A DNA stretch of 64,000 nt from Echinococcus granulosus (lineage: Eukaryota; Platyhelminthes; Cestoda; Cyclophyllidea; Taeniidae). The position numbers and the translations under genes are program-made. Below the pieces are notes generated by a model. The model ran no database searches and was not told the DNA's origin. It saw nothing but the letters and a program-made list of their open reading frames with translations. The DNA lies in NCBI RefSeq assembly GCF_000524195.1, contig NW_020170387.1, positions 1,524,021 to 1,588,020 on the forward strand. Reading direction: 5' to 3'. Numbering within the stretch: position 1 is the stretch's first letter; each line of letters opens with the position of its first letter. Shown here one piece after another: positions 12,177 to 25,100 of this stretch.

Positions 12177-13393
12177 TTATGACGATACACGAGTCTGGAG
12201 CGCCTGTAGGCGCGTCTGAAATAAATTCAAGAACATTGTCCAAGAATAAAAACAACAATACTCCAAACAACTTTCTGCACATTTAGGAAATTAGGGTAAT
12301 TACCTGAATGCGTTGCAAATGAGATTCTAAAGCCCGAAGGCGCGAATTTGCAGTGGTAATTTTCCTTGTATGACGTTGAAGGTCAATAGGAGGAATAATC
12401 TGATTCAGTACTTGCGTCAACCCTAGAAGTTGGCAAAAATTTCCAAGATCAATTCCAAATAGACGGTAGAGAAACGAAGACTGCTTCCTGATACAAACGT
12501 ATAGGTGCACCGGCTATTACACAACACAGTTAATAGTGACGAGCAATTCAGTACCAATGAAGAAACCATATATTTCGCTTTATTTTAATGGTAACGTGCA
12601 TAAGAATGACGAATACTACCGATATCTAAGTATGATTTATCCTTTCTCAATAATGCAAGCTGGCATAACTTTTTGATCCTAAAACATTCTTGAAAGTCCA
12701 TTTTCATAGAACCCCCTTAATGGCAGAGAATAATTTATTACGGAATTGGCTAATCCAAACTGCATATCTGTGAAGTGGCTCTGCTCTCATGTCACATTAT
12801 TGTGACATTCAACAAGACAATCTTCTTTGGCGAATTAATAAGTACTTTGTTTATCAATTTAACTTATTCCCTAATTGTTAAAAGATTATTACACAAACTC
12901 TTTATAGCTTATAAAATTGTTAAAAGTCATCATTTCAAGCAAAGCAAATAACAATGTCGCCCCACACGCACATCTCTTAAATGAAAACTGCTCATTAAAT
13001 TTACTTAATCGAGTGGTCAGGATCATCTTGCATGCCTTCTAAATCTTGCGTTTCAGTTAAATATTTCCATCACGTTTGGATGAAAATAGAATAAGCTGAT
13101 GAAAGAAGAAGCAAACCTTGAGAGATTCCCTCGAGCAAGAGCTTCAGTTTTCCTTGAGTGAGCAGGTAGGTCGCAACGGTGTTGTCGAGCTGTTCAATAC
13201 TGGGCTTGAAGAGGCCTACAAAATATTCGGCGGTAAGAGATGGAATGAGCAACTGGGCGTCTGGCGAAGCTGGTCCAGAAGACAGATCGAGGCTACTGTC
13301 CTCACTGGTTGCTGAAGAAGGGGAGAGGCCGTGAGGCTGCTTATGGCTGCTGTACTGGCGCAGTGTGCACTCGTCTTCGTTCACACCACTCAC
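12177..13393 (-). CDS. SNAPIN: Snapin-like BLOC-1/BORC subunit
   Basis: Small coiled-coil protein of the family that, as a BLOC-1 and BORC subunit, links lysosome-related organelles and synaptic vesicles to SNAREs and motors. Three exons join in phase: from somewhere at or beyond 13393 to 13117 (phase 1), 12422-12304, and 12215-12177 with TAA. From the motif GLFKPSIEQLD onward the protein aligns without gaps to vertebrate snapin (GLLELLRPAVQQLD), with PPIDLQRHTRK matching ALDLDPYVKK and SHLQRIQTRLQAL matching LQNAQERLRRL. The N-terminal part is Ser-rich and longer than in vertebrates. The open frame continues to about 13476 with no in-frame ATG, so the true start is in an undetected upstream exon or supplied in trans; 13393 marks only the region of confident coding character. 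Its stop lies 15 nt before the Flightless-1 start codon. Confidence 0.75.
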
Positions 13394-13499
13394 TCCCGTT
13401 GTGCCGAGTTTTACCTTGGAACTGCACTCTCCGAGATCAGCCAGTTTTAATGGAGTTAGAAAATAGCTGCCAGGCTTCTATTGTCTGAATCGTTAATAA

Positions 13500-14680
13500 T
13501 GAAAAACGAAGGGCTCAGACTTTCCGGACTAGTGCAATGCAAACAAACCACTAACTCAATAGTTACAACTGCTAGTTTCCCTAATAAAACTTGTCTTTTG
13601 GTTTCAAACAAAGTTGGAAAATCAGGTAAATAGATTCGACATTCTCGAAAATCACTTTAAATAAACTTCTACAAACCTCATAAATCCGACAATAGGTATC
13701 ATAAACACAACACAATACGGATCAATCCACTACAAACGGCCGGGTGTGTTAGCAGTTAGACAAACGCATTTCTTCCGCTTCTACTTCAAGTACTATCAAT
13801 TGTGGCTTACTTTTTAGAAAATACCAAATAAAGCTGTTTTTACATGAACCTAATTCCACTCCTTCGAAATATTCCTGTCCCTAGATAAGTACTCTTAACA
13901 AGTTAGGAATTCAGACATTGATGTTGAATGAGCCACGGCGCAAAAGTAGGGCTTCTGTGTTAGTGTGAGGGGTTTATTAGCCATTACTAGAGAAAAAAAG
14001 TGTCTGATGAAACCTTTTCACTAGGTTATCATAATTAGGTAAAGGGAAAGGTTATGTTTTTTGTGCAATCACACTCACAAATATTATGAAACAACTAAAT
14101 TGAAAAAAGGCAGGTAATCCTCAAAGAAAACCACATCTGATTAACATTAGAGTCAATTTGAAGAAAAGGTGATTAAGTACGAGTGGCATAACAAGAGGCC
14201 ATCACTAGAATGAATTGCACACCTCGCAAACAAGCACACGACACGTGGCATACCAAAAGATGCAGCATAATCAAGGAAATATTTTGAATCAGCATAACAA
14301 ATACACTGGTGGGTGAAGAAGGGAGAAACGGTATGGTGTAGTGACGATAATGCTGCGGCCAAGGGCCCAAGTGACCGCAACCTGGCAGCGTAAAATGCAT
14401 AAAGTAGCAATGAAGAATTCAGAGGGATTGACAGGTGAGTTGGGGAGGGTGAAGATACAGAACTGTTTTACAAGCGAAATGCAACAGAGATACGAGGAAA
14501 CAGGGAGGGTCCACATCAGCAACGTCTGTGTACAACAGGCTGGCTCCAGGAGGATGAAAGACTAGAAGTACTTCACTTCCTGCAGTTGATGCAACTAAAA
14601 GGTAAGACTGCAATTTAACCAAATATTAGGTTACAATGAAAAGTAAAAGACAAGAGGGAAGGGTGAAGAAGTCAGACCTC
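13500..14680 (-). other. 3' untranslated and intergenic stretch between RhoGEF and snapin-like gene
   Basis: Non-coding on present evidence. Immediately after the RhoGEF stop (14681) there are several overlapping open frames of 67-85 codons (14150-14620) without recognisable domains; this is probably 3' UTR. On the minus strand an AATAAA hexamer lies at 13978-13973, the best polyadenylation-signal candidate for the RhoGEF gene. The first exon or start of the snapin-like gene may also lie here. Confidence 0.4.
13973..13978 (-). terminator. Candidate polyadenylation signal AATAAA for the RhoGEF gene
   Basis: Canonical AATAAA on the minus strand about 700 nt after the RhoGEF stop codon and upstream of the snapin-like coding exon. 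Position and sequence are consistent with 3'-end formation, but no transcript evidence is available. Confidence 0.35.
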
Positions 14681-16154
14681 TCAAAAGTCTGTGACAGTCA
14701 TGTCGGCGTCTTCATCGAATTGTTCATCACTGTTGTCCCGGGCGGTGTCAGCGTGTTGACAACATGGCGTTGACGATGGCTGGAGCAATGGTGACGCACA
14801 CGTGACAATGTTATGCTGCCGATTCACATCGTCACGGATGCGCTTCAGTTGGGCCGAAAGGAGATCGTTGATAGCACGAACCCACTGAGTGCGCACCTGC
14901 GAATTGTTCGGCTGGAATATGTACAGCTGCGCCCGACACGCTGTCCACACCGCGAATCGGCGTCGGTCCTCCTGGCCGCTTGGCATCAAGCCTACTTCCG
15001 TAAGCTTATTAGAAAACAGAAATTGATGACAATTTTACTACCCAATACTCCGACAGCCAGGTATGTAACCATTATTCTAGATTACCTCAAGGTGAATGAA
15101 ATCCACCGTAATTTTACTAAAGCTTTATTAATAAGGGGAACCATTATCGACAGCTTTGCAACTTATTACCAGTACTCATGAGAAACACACAATACAGTGG
15201 CCAGAAGCGAAATTTAGGTCATTTTTATGAATAGAAAAAGCGCACCACGCATTGTGATCGTGAAAGATCACGCCCTCGGAGATTTCGCGGCATATTCAAG
15301 GAAGATGACCAGACTCATAGTTATTTCCTAATTGCAGCTCCAACGGCTGCAGATATTTACTGACACTCCGTGATAATGATAATGCAATGCACCGGACGAA
15401 AAATCTCTTCATTTCAAAGAGGAATCAGAACAGAAATTCACCATTAGTTTCTTTGAAAAGCAAAATAAATGGGTCGCAGGCCATTCATTACGTATGGGAA
15501 AAACATCACAAATTATGTTTTATAAAGGATATTATTTTAAGGAGATGAAGCCATTTGGAGCTTGAAAATCGGAATAACGTAAAAGCAGCAATAATATTGC
15601 TAACCCCATTCCACTAAAAACAATTCATAAATGCGAAATTCCTAGCTAGTTTTAAGAAATTCCCTGTATCAATTAGTTAGTTTTCGATGATGTTGGCGGC
15701 TGAAAACGGATCACTATTATTACGGGAAGAGTGATTGAAAGAAAATGATGCTAAGTACTTATATGTTCAAATTCAAAAAAATGAAAGTAAGGCGGAGAGA
15801 ACGAACCTTGATCTCCATCTTAATTTCATAGATGGGTTTCTGAGAGGAGATATCAATGGGGATGGAGGGAAGAGAAGAGGGCAGACTGTCAATTTCATTC
15901 CCACAACTACCCGCTTCTTCGGTATTCAAGTCAGTGACTCCGGAGGTGAGAGACTGGTTGCTGGAAGTGCCACTGCTGCTGAGAGTAGCGAGTACGGTGG
16001 AAACCAAGGAACTGTTGGTCTGGCGCAGCTTGGTCAGTAGAATGACGTTTTCAAAGAGGAAAACGTAACGCTGGTGCTTGTTGTTTCGGCCTTCTCCGTA
16101 CCACACCGTGAAGCTGTCTTGCAGCAACAGGCGACCCAGACGAGAGGGATGGTC
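14681..16154 (-). CDS. RhoGEF exons: PH domain and C-terminus
   Basis: Exon 16154-15807 encodes the first PH strands (LGRLLLQDSFTVWYGEG, RYVFLFENVILLTKLR), then a Ser/Thr-rich loop of about 55 residues, then PIYEIKMEIK. Exon 15004-14681 continues LTEVGLMPSGQEDRRRFAVW, like the family's ..AVGITE..KFEIW, and the C-terminal PH helix (VRTQWVRAINDLL). The exon join uses a GTTCGT donor and a TTTTCTAATAAG acceptor, both phase 0. The PH domain in this family supports DH catalysis and lipid binding. After the PH domain only about 50 residues remain, ending DADMTVTDF and a stop, so the SH3 domain of some vertebrate relatives is absent. Confidence 0.85.
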
Positions 16155-19100
16155 CTAAAGAGGTCAAAAAAGTCCTTATGAATAAAAAGGACAAACTGGT
16201 AGCAACCCCTCCTCAATTAACAGAAAAGCAATGCCAAACGCAGGCGAAACCGGACCTTTTTTCCCCTCCGGTAAGTCCTTAGGCAAAATCAAATCTGCCG
16301 AAATTGATTATGTTATAGGCTTACCGCTAACCAAGGATAACTTACATGAGATACTGAAAAATAAGCAAATTGAGCAAAGCTGAGATCGAGCACAAATTGG
16401 AAAAATCCAAGAAAACGTTAGTTTTATCGCATAACCACGGAACAGTGTAGCACCCCACACGTAAATAAGGCTATAGTGGTTTTCCCTAGGTTGAATTTAA
16501 GACTTGAAATATGATAACCAGACATGAATCGGAGATGAAGAATTAAGGACATGGAGGTACGTCTGTGATTGACGCTAAACAAATTTTTCATGGAACACGC
16601 CAACTTATTGAAAAACGCAAAATGTTGGAACATATGAATGATTTCAGAGGTACGGTATAAATTATTATCAAATTCATGAATATGTAGGGAAAAATCTTAC
16701 AGAAAGACCACGAATTCGCATGAGAACATTCACAGTGTTGCACATATCAAGCATGGACTGATGGGCCTTTGTCAATGCCTCCCTGGAATTCGACAAAAAC
16801 GAGTTGACCGCATCGATATTTCCACACTTACGTGCCCTTGTGTGTGCAGATAAAGTGCGTACTTCTGAGGCCCTTCAGGAGCATAGTTTTTGAGTCGGTC
16901 AATCAGAAGGTGGTAGCGTTGAAATCGCTGAGCGGGCTCCAGGAGACGCGAACTGTAGGCAAGGAGGGGACGACAGAGGGAGGTGGATTTGACCGCCTCA
17001 CCACATGAGTCCTTTCGCGTTGGAGGTAGGTTCTCCTCGTTCTCGTCACCCATCCCACTAACACCACCGCCATCATCACAATCACCATCGAGGAGGAGTT
17101 GGTTCTCGAAGTTAATGCAAGAATTGATGCGATTCAGGCTAGTAACTTTATACAAATCCTCCTTAACTACCGCTCCCTCTGCCTCCTTCTCCTGCTCATC
17201 CTCCGGCTTTGCCTCAAGGAGGTTCAGGTATCGGTTATAGGCGGAGATCCACTGAGAGTGAATTTGATGCTTTTCAAAGGCAGCTGTGTATTGCGCGGCT
17301 CGCTCGTAATTCAGGCAGTAGTTGGTGTACAGATCCACCAGGCTAGCCCACTGCCAGAGAAATGCACAATCAATTAACTAAAGGCAATTAAAAAAGTTCC
17401 TTACAATTATTGAATCTTTGATATTAACATGAGGTTCCCCTGAATCACATGCGTTGAGACTGACGGCACTAGGGAATCAAACATTTTTGCGGAATAGGGG
17501 CTCGCTTCTTAAAATGGCATCATCTATGAAGGACGGAAAAAATTGAAACTTGACGGGCTTACTAGGCATTTGGTTGCCTTGCCTTAGTAGTGCTCGTAAT
17601 TCCTAGCAGAACAGTAGACATTCAGAAGTGTAATTATTTTGGCAATGAAAAGAGGCAAATAATATTGGAGAAATTACAACCTAAACGCATTATTATAGAA
17701 TAAATCCTGAGAGATTTTAGAAATTTATGATAAGTGTAAGATCTTGGTTGTGTAAACATGGTAAATAATTAATCCTAAGGTTAGCAAGGTTAGCAAGCAC
17801 AAGGGCGCTTCACACCTCCATATCTAGTAGGCATAGTGGGCTGCAGCAAGGCAGACACATACCGTGCCTGATTTCACCGGCAAGTGGTTAGTCATGAGCT
17901 TGCTGCCAAGTTAAGCTGGTTGATAGTCATATAGGGAGGAACTTTGAGAGCTGTGAATAGCTGTTCAGAGATGGAGATCACTTTGTTGACTAGGTCTAGT
18001 GGGTGATTTGAAAAGGAAGATTAGGCTTAATTTACCTTTTTAAGGATAAGCGCAATTAACGATGATTAACTTAATCAGACATAACGTTAAATATGCTCTG
18101 TCTGGGAGTAACAGTTGCTAGGTAGTACGCAGTGTTCGGCATGATATAGCGGAAAGCGACTTGTTATTCCAACACTAGACCTCTTAAAAGGCTGAATATG
18201 CTCTGACATAATTGTCTGCACCATGCACAAGATTTGAGTGGTGCCACGTAAATTCATGTGACCACCAAGAGACACGAAAGCCCCTTACCACAAAGCATAG
18301 GATAATCTGAATGCACAAGATAACCGATGAAAGTCGTTATCGACTCAAAGACTCATTAAAACAAGCCGAAAAACTAACAGACGGCATATGAAAACAAGTA
18401 ATTTGAAAGGTCCTCTTGTACGTGGTTCACAAGTAAACCTTAACTCAGGAAGGTAAAAAGGGAAAATCGTGTATGTGCTTCGGTAAAAGACGCAATATGA
18501 AAATATCTAAGTTATTCCATGGATTAGGATGAGCTTGAGGTCTGACGTGTATGTATGTATGTATGTATGACGCGCATGTACAAACACACGAATGCGAAAT
18601 TTTGGCTAAAGTAGACACATGGTCTTGTGACCTTGATATTGTGTCCTCCCAGTAGTCACCTACCTTTTGGAAATTTACCTAATTTTTCTATTAAGTGGTG
18701 TGAACGAGCATTAAAGTGTTTCCAAAATTTCGTGATTAGGTATAAATGTATTAAAGAGCGCTGGGATCAAATTCTTACCGAAGATTCTGCCCATTGTTGA
18801 ATTAGTTGGGGGTCTCCATTACACTCCAGGAGTTGGGGATAGAAATGACTGAAAGAGTAGAACGTTTAATGAAATAATAAAGGAAGAAATAAGATGAATA
18901 GAGCATAATGCTTTTCAACACATTTATTTGAAATACTGACTGGTGTTAGCAGTAGCAAAAAGGGTCTTCGATTGCATGTGATAAACTTTTTTCCATAGAA
19001 TGCACTTAATTCCTCTGACCAAGGCAATTAAAGACATACAAAGACAAGACAAATTTTTGCTATTCTGATTTAAGAGCAAGAGCTACATTAAAATCACCAA

Positions 19101-22100
19101 TATAAAAAAACCGACATTAAATGGTTCGACGTGAGCCAAAGCCCCGATGCACGAAGCTTCAAATTCTTAAATACGATTGACGCTAAAAAGGGTATACCAC
19201 TTCTAGGTAAACATATCCCAATTGAGGACGAATAACATTCTATAAACTTAAGTAGAAACACACCTGTTGTGGAAGACAAGTTGTTCAGGGAGGTTTACAA
19301 TGAGAAGGGCCGGATTGTCCCGAACAAAGGTGGGCAAACGAGGAAGAGTGGGGTCGCCTGGACTTCCTGAGAAGGCCTGCGTGGCCGCTTTGAGGAATCT
19401 TATATAATTGGCCTCGGTGACGAGCAGTTCCTGGAGGGCTCTTTGGTAGAGTTTTGCATTATTCCTCCTGGACGCAACTGCTTCCGATGTCTTGCAAGGA
19501 TGAGATAAACAGATTCAGCACGCTCAAATCATGCTGAATTGAATATGAGCAAGAAACAACCAAACGCAGTGTAGAACATTAAAAACTTTATCGAACCACA
19601 ACGAGTCAGATCGATGAATAAAAATAATAATAAAACTGTTCAGGGGAACTAGAAACATGAATCCCTTCGAAAAACCGGGAATAGTGACATAGATTTAAGG
19701 CACTCCGCGTAAAAATGAGCATAGAGTAGCCGAACGTGAACGCCTCATTGTCGGTGAATCAGCGGTGAAAGGTGTTAATGGCTTCCCATACAATGAGTAA
19801 ACTAAAGATGGAGTATAGGTGGGCACACAGACACACTAAAATATTTCATGGAACCAAGTTAGACTCACATGTGGTTTACTTCTGGTGGTAAACGCGTACA
19901 GTATTTGTGGCCAATGTGCTGTGGTTCATTTACTGTTAAAAAGTAAGCCATAGATTTTGGATAAATATAGAACTTTGCAATGCAAAAGATTGTCCCTTGT
20001 CGGTGAGGGGTTCAAAATAGCTCAACCACATTTAGAGCAAGTATTGAGAACTAAATATAGGGTCATCAAACAATTAAACTGAACCTTTGGAAAAAAGGGT
20101 AGTTGATTCGCAATTTTAGAGCTAAAAGAGTGGATAAGCATGTGCGAAGCCTTAGCGGCAGAAATGGGCTAATAACTTAATCGGCATAAAAGTATGGGTA
20201 CGTGATCCAATAAGCCTTTCAAAAAGGACTAAAGCCTGCGGATCCAATATTAACATCTAGACCTATTAATGAGATGTATTAAGAGATGATCAATGAATGG
20301 CAAAAGAGGCATCGGAGGTTTGTGCGGATAGGCCACTGCAACGTGTAACATACGCCATTAAGGGACACCCATTCTCCCATCAAACGTCGTAAGTTTTGCT
20401 ATTACAAGAAACCATTCCATATCATGGGTAAACTATAAAACACGCAATTTTAGAAGAAATTTTAAAAATAAAATTAAAGAACGTCAAGCTACTTAGCTAA
20501 ACCGGCAGTCATTGAATGCATATGACTGTATATTACATCAATCAGATTGATTGGGAACAGATATTTCTAATCAATGGTTAAAAAGTAATGCTAAAAACAT
20601 AGGAACAGAATTTACAGCCATTAAACAACTTTTCCCGGAACACGAAATTGCAAAGTGATAGCCTAACTCCAAAGTGCTTTGATCAAACAAGTATTACGAT
20701 AAGCCTTGAGATACACAGAGCCATACTACGGCAGGATGCACCGGGAGACAATCAATAGCTATTGAAACAACCACCACAGGCTTGCGAAGATAAACTGTAT
20801 CAACGCGTTATATACCTCTATTTCGGGAGAAGCCTGCTCCTGATTGAGCGGCGCCTGCTTGGAGAGAGGAGCGGTGAGATTCTGATGTCCAAGGGGTTGA
20901 TACTGTTGTAGTTGGATTTGTTGTTGAGAGGAGGGGAGAGGCTTGATGGGGTAGGCGCTGCGTGAGATTTGCTGTCGCAGTTTCGAAACGGTGAGTTTGA
21001 GAGCCTGCTCAACTTCCTCCACCAGCCGAAGCATTTGACTTAACTCAACCTGAAGTCAGTACAAGAAATAGTGAAATGATGAGGGTCGGTTACCCCGCCT
21101 CAGGTGACGGCAACTTCTTTTAGCACAAATCATCACCTGACGGACCGGGTTCAAACTACTAAAAGGGAAAGTAGGGGTGGACCTATACGAAATAACAATT
21201 TGATAAGCCGTTCGTTCTGAAAACGCTACATAATATTTACAAGATCTGATTTAGGCGAAAATAGGATGCAAAAAGTAGCAGTTTGAGTCCTAATCAACAG
21301 AAAGCGGAAATTGGAACAAAAAACCGCAGAATATTATGAGAAAGGAAAGGCTTGGTATTTTTTCTAGATAATTGTAAGCGCTTGATAGGTTACGACCTAA
21401 AAAGAAAGAAATTCAAGGATGACTAAGCGACCACCAAAAGTGAGGAAACTACTCCAGTCCTAGTGACAACTTCGTAAGATAGGCCGATGGAAACCAGTCT
21501 ATCAATCATCTGTGATTAACGGCATCGTGAAAACCTCAAAAAAAGGGAATTGGCCAACACGTAGTAGCGCGAAGTGCACAATTGACAAACCTTCATTTCG
21601 GCGTTGAGTAAATCCGAAAACTGTTTTCTAAACTGGGCCGGATTACCCTTGAGAACGAGGTTCTGCTCCCTCAAATCGCAAAATACCTTCAACTTCTTAA
21701 TTTCATTCTCACAAGCCGTTGGATCCATCTCTACTATAGTTGCCGCCGTTAGTGGATTGAGAAGGCCGTTTCCCCTTGATATCCACTGACGAGCCTAAAA
21801 GGCAGTTAATTACAAATGCCGGTACGATTGAACGTGAAAATTTCTTTACAAAAAAGATACATTTCAAGTACCACAAGTGCAAGAAGCCTTAACGGTAAGA
21901 CGAGCGGCAAACACTTCACTTAAGTTGGAGTGGGCGAAGTGAGTGACGGTGACAAGGCGCTGATCAAACATGCAGACGTATTTATTGACCCCAGAGGAAT
22001 GGGAACACGTCCACCTTCGCACCCACGCAGGTGTAGACACCTTACCTGATTAATCTCGGTGTAGAGTTGAACAAGTCGGTCCAGTTGGCTGACAGCTTTG

Positions 22101-25100
22101 TCAAGGGTCGTACAAGCCAGGACCTCAAGTTGACGCAGACTGACGATATGGGCCGTTGCGTATTCGGGAATAAGACAGATCAATGGAAGAGACGAAGGTG
22201 GACACTCGATATTCTCCCCCTTTGTCTCATTTGTCATTTCGACTGAAAGTTCATCAGAGCCTAAAACGTCACTCTCCTCTGATTCATAGGCATCCTCTAT
22301 TTCTTTCACATCTCTGCCATTATGCCCATACTCCTCATCCTCTTTTTTCCCATCTATCAGTGGATCAATTTGGCGACCACCAACTGTAAAGGTGGAGAAT
22401 AGAAATGATCCAGGGGCTGATTATAAGGCGGAGAATAGTAAAGTTTTACCAACTCACGCGTAAGACGAGCGAGAGCACTATTGGAACTGGTGATACTCAT
22501 TGTCTTGTCGATCTGTCCGCTACCATCTGAGGGTACACAAGAGGTGGCAGCAGCGATGGCTTCGTCCCGAATGGTCTCTCCGAGAACAATAAGATCAAGG
22601 ATCTCACCAAGTATCGAAACTCCGGAGGCTTGAGCCTCTTTGCTACGAGCCTGGATTGTCAAGAGACCCTCCATGGGGTCTTCTGGGGCAGCAGTGATCT
22701 TTGCAGTAGAGACGAGGGCGGCGGAAGAAAAGTTAGAAGAGTCGCTATTCATGCCTTCCTCCTCACCTGCCATTGCCACAGCCGAGTCGGTCTCCTCAGA
22801 GGCGTCGGAGAGGCCACGGAGTGAAGAATCGCTAAAGGAGGCGGCGGGAAGAAGTGGAGCGCCCGGATGACCGGGAAGGTAGTCGGAGACTGACGTGATC
22901 AGTGACTGCCACGAGTTCAGAAGGGGATGCAACTAAGGACAAAGGACGAAGAAATTATAATGACTTTAGCAAGTTCCAGTTAATAAAATTGGTATAGGCT
23001 TGTTGAGCAACAAGTGTAAGGGCTAAGGTTCGAGCTTTTCTAAAAACAACTAAAGTGGGTGTCAAAACAGAGTCCAAAGTTCAACACACTTATCAAAAAA
23101 AGCAAAAAAATTGGCTCATCAATGTCACAAAACATTAAAATAGCAGCATGTTTCAATTAGCTGCTATCAGTGGAAACAATAGTGCTACTGAAATTATATG
23201 ATTAATTGGCAAAAGTATCTTGCAGCTATTATTATTGCGGTAGAAAATGAAACGTTTTAGCACAAAAGACTTCATTCCTTCGTATTGGCATTAGAAGGAG
23301 CAGGGAGGAGATAAAAAATGACTTTGGAAGAACTGGTGTTTACGACACTTGACTGCTTTGTAATCTACTATTCACACATATGGGCTTCGACCGCGTTTTG
23401 AAGGGCACCCGTCATTGAAACGCATCCTGGATCAAAAATGCAGATTTACTGAACTCCGACAAAGATAGATTAGCAGGTTATTTTAAAAATGAGAATGATT
23501 AAAATGAACACTGATTTCGTAAACCCTACATATGCACACGAGAGCACATGTGGAAATGGGTAGGATTCGGGTCTCTGACAGTGTGACGCGCTCGAGTATT
23601 CATTTGCAAATCTAATTAGGCATTCGCAGTGCCCGAGCACTCTTCATGAGGCCAGGCACAAACATAGCAAAAGAAGGTATCGGATTGGTTATTCGAAATC
23701 ACGCACTCATTTAACTGAGGAAGGGATGACAATAGGTAGAAGGCAAGGACGGTAAGCTACTAGCTTAAATCTTTGTAATACTTGAAATAAATAAAAAAAA
23801 TGAAGACGAGGAGAGCAGTGATAAAATTCTAATGAGCATGAAGGATGAAGGGTGAGTGTCGAACAAGAGGAGCTTTCTAAGACCCACGACAGTTACTGAG
23901 GCTCCATGCACTTGGCCATGGATAAAACGTCCTCAGAACATGAAGACCGAAGGCTAGAAAATAGAAGTCTAACGAGACGAAAATTTCAAAATATGAGATC
24001 GAGTCATGTAAGTTTAGCCAAGCTATCGCAGTCTTGTATTGACACAAAACACCACTGGCGCAAAAGTCGACAAGGTTTGGATAGGTATGGAGAGCATTGG
24101 ATCAGTCTAACCTCGCTGCCTCTTATAAAGTTGGTAAGAGGAGAATAATAAAAATTGACCTATAAAAATTCGAACGCAAGGATAGCATAATTCAGTACTG
24201 GCTCCCGCACTAGCATGCAAATAAAAGCAAACTGATTAAAGGTTCTTTCAAGACAATTTGATCTTATCTGGTAAAAAGCGATCAGGTGAATTCATCAAAT
24301 CTTACTTGGCAGGTTACCGAAATATAATTCGAGTTGTTAAAAAACCAAATTTAATACCCTTTGTTAATGAGTGCTGACATCCAAGGGATGCATATAGAAA
24401 CAGCAACAAGAAGCTGGCAGACTCGAAGTACACACGAAAAACACCACATAAAATCCCATTTTAAATTGATTGAAGCAAGTACAAAATAACGCCTTCTAAA
24501 TCCGTCAAGACCATTCGTTTAAGAAATTGTAGCGGCTTGATAATCTAAGCATGTAACGACGCTGAATAAAGTAATTCAAGACTGCTATTTCCCACACAGA
24601 GCCACTTGTATGATTTTGATTATGGAATAATGATGACATAAGGGAAAAGGTGCCTATCCATATTATGACGCTGTCACGGAGGGCACTAATTGCCTGTCAA
24701 GGCAAAAAACCTACTGGTGGAGTTCAATCCTAGGGGTGAAAGTACACAGATCAAAATAAAAAAAAAAAAACAGAATAAATTGTCAGAGGCGAGACAACTT
24801 CAAACACATTGCGTTCAGCGATTAAATAATGAAAGGTACTACGCACGTAAATGAAACATAGCTTGGGTAGAATTTCCGCAAAGTTACAAAGAATTGAATT
24901 TTGAAAGATGGCTCATGACGAAAAATGTGTAACAAAGACTTGGATGACGTATCGAAAAGGGCCGTGAGAGTGGATAAATAGCTACATCCACGCTGATGAC
25001 CTTCAAATAGCATAGAACTGACAGAGCAATAAGTACCATTACAATATTTTTAAAGTTGAGTGCACCCCATCACCCCTTCACACTCATTTACAGAGGTACG

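Noticed and set aside
11797..12219. 140-codon plus-strand open frame
   Set aside because: Antisense to Flightless-1 exon 1 and the last snapin-like exon; it has no recognisable motif.
14150..14622. Several overlapping 67-85-codon minus-strand frames as extra exons
   Set aside because: They follow the in-frame RhoGEF stop, overlap each other in different frames and show no domain; 3' UTR is more likely.
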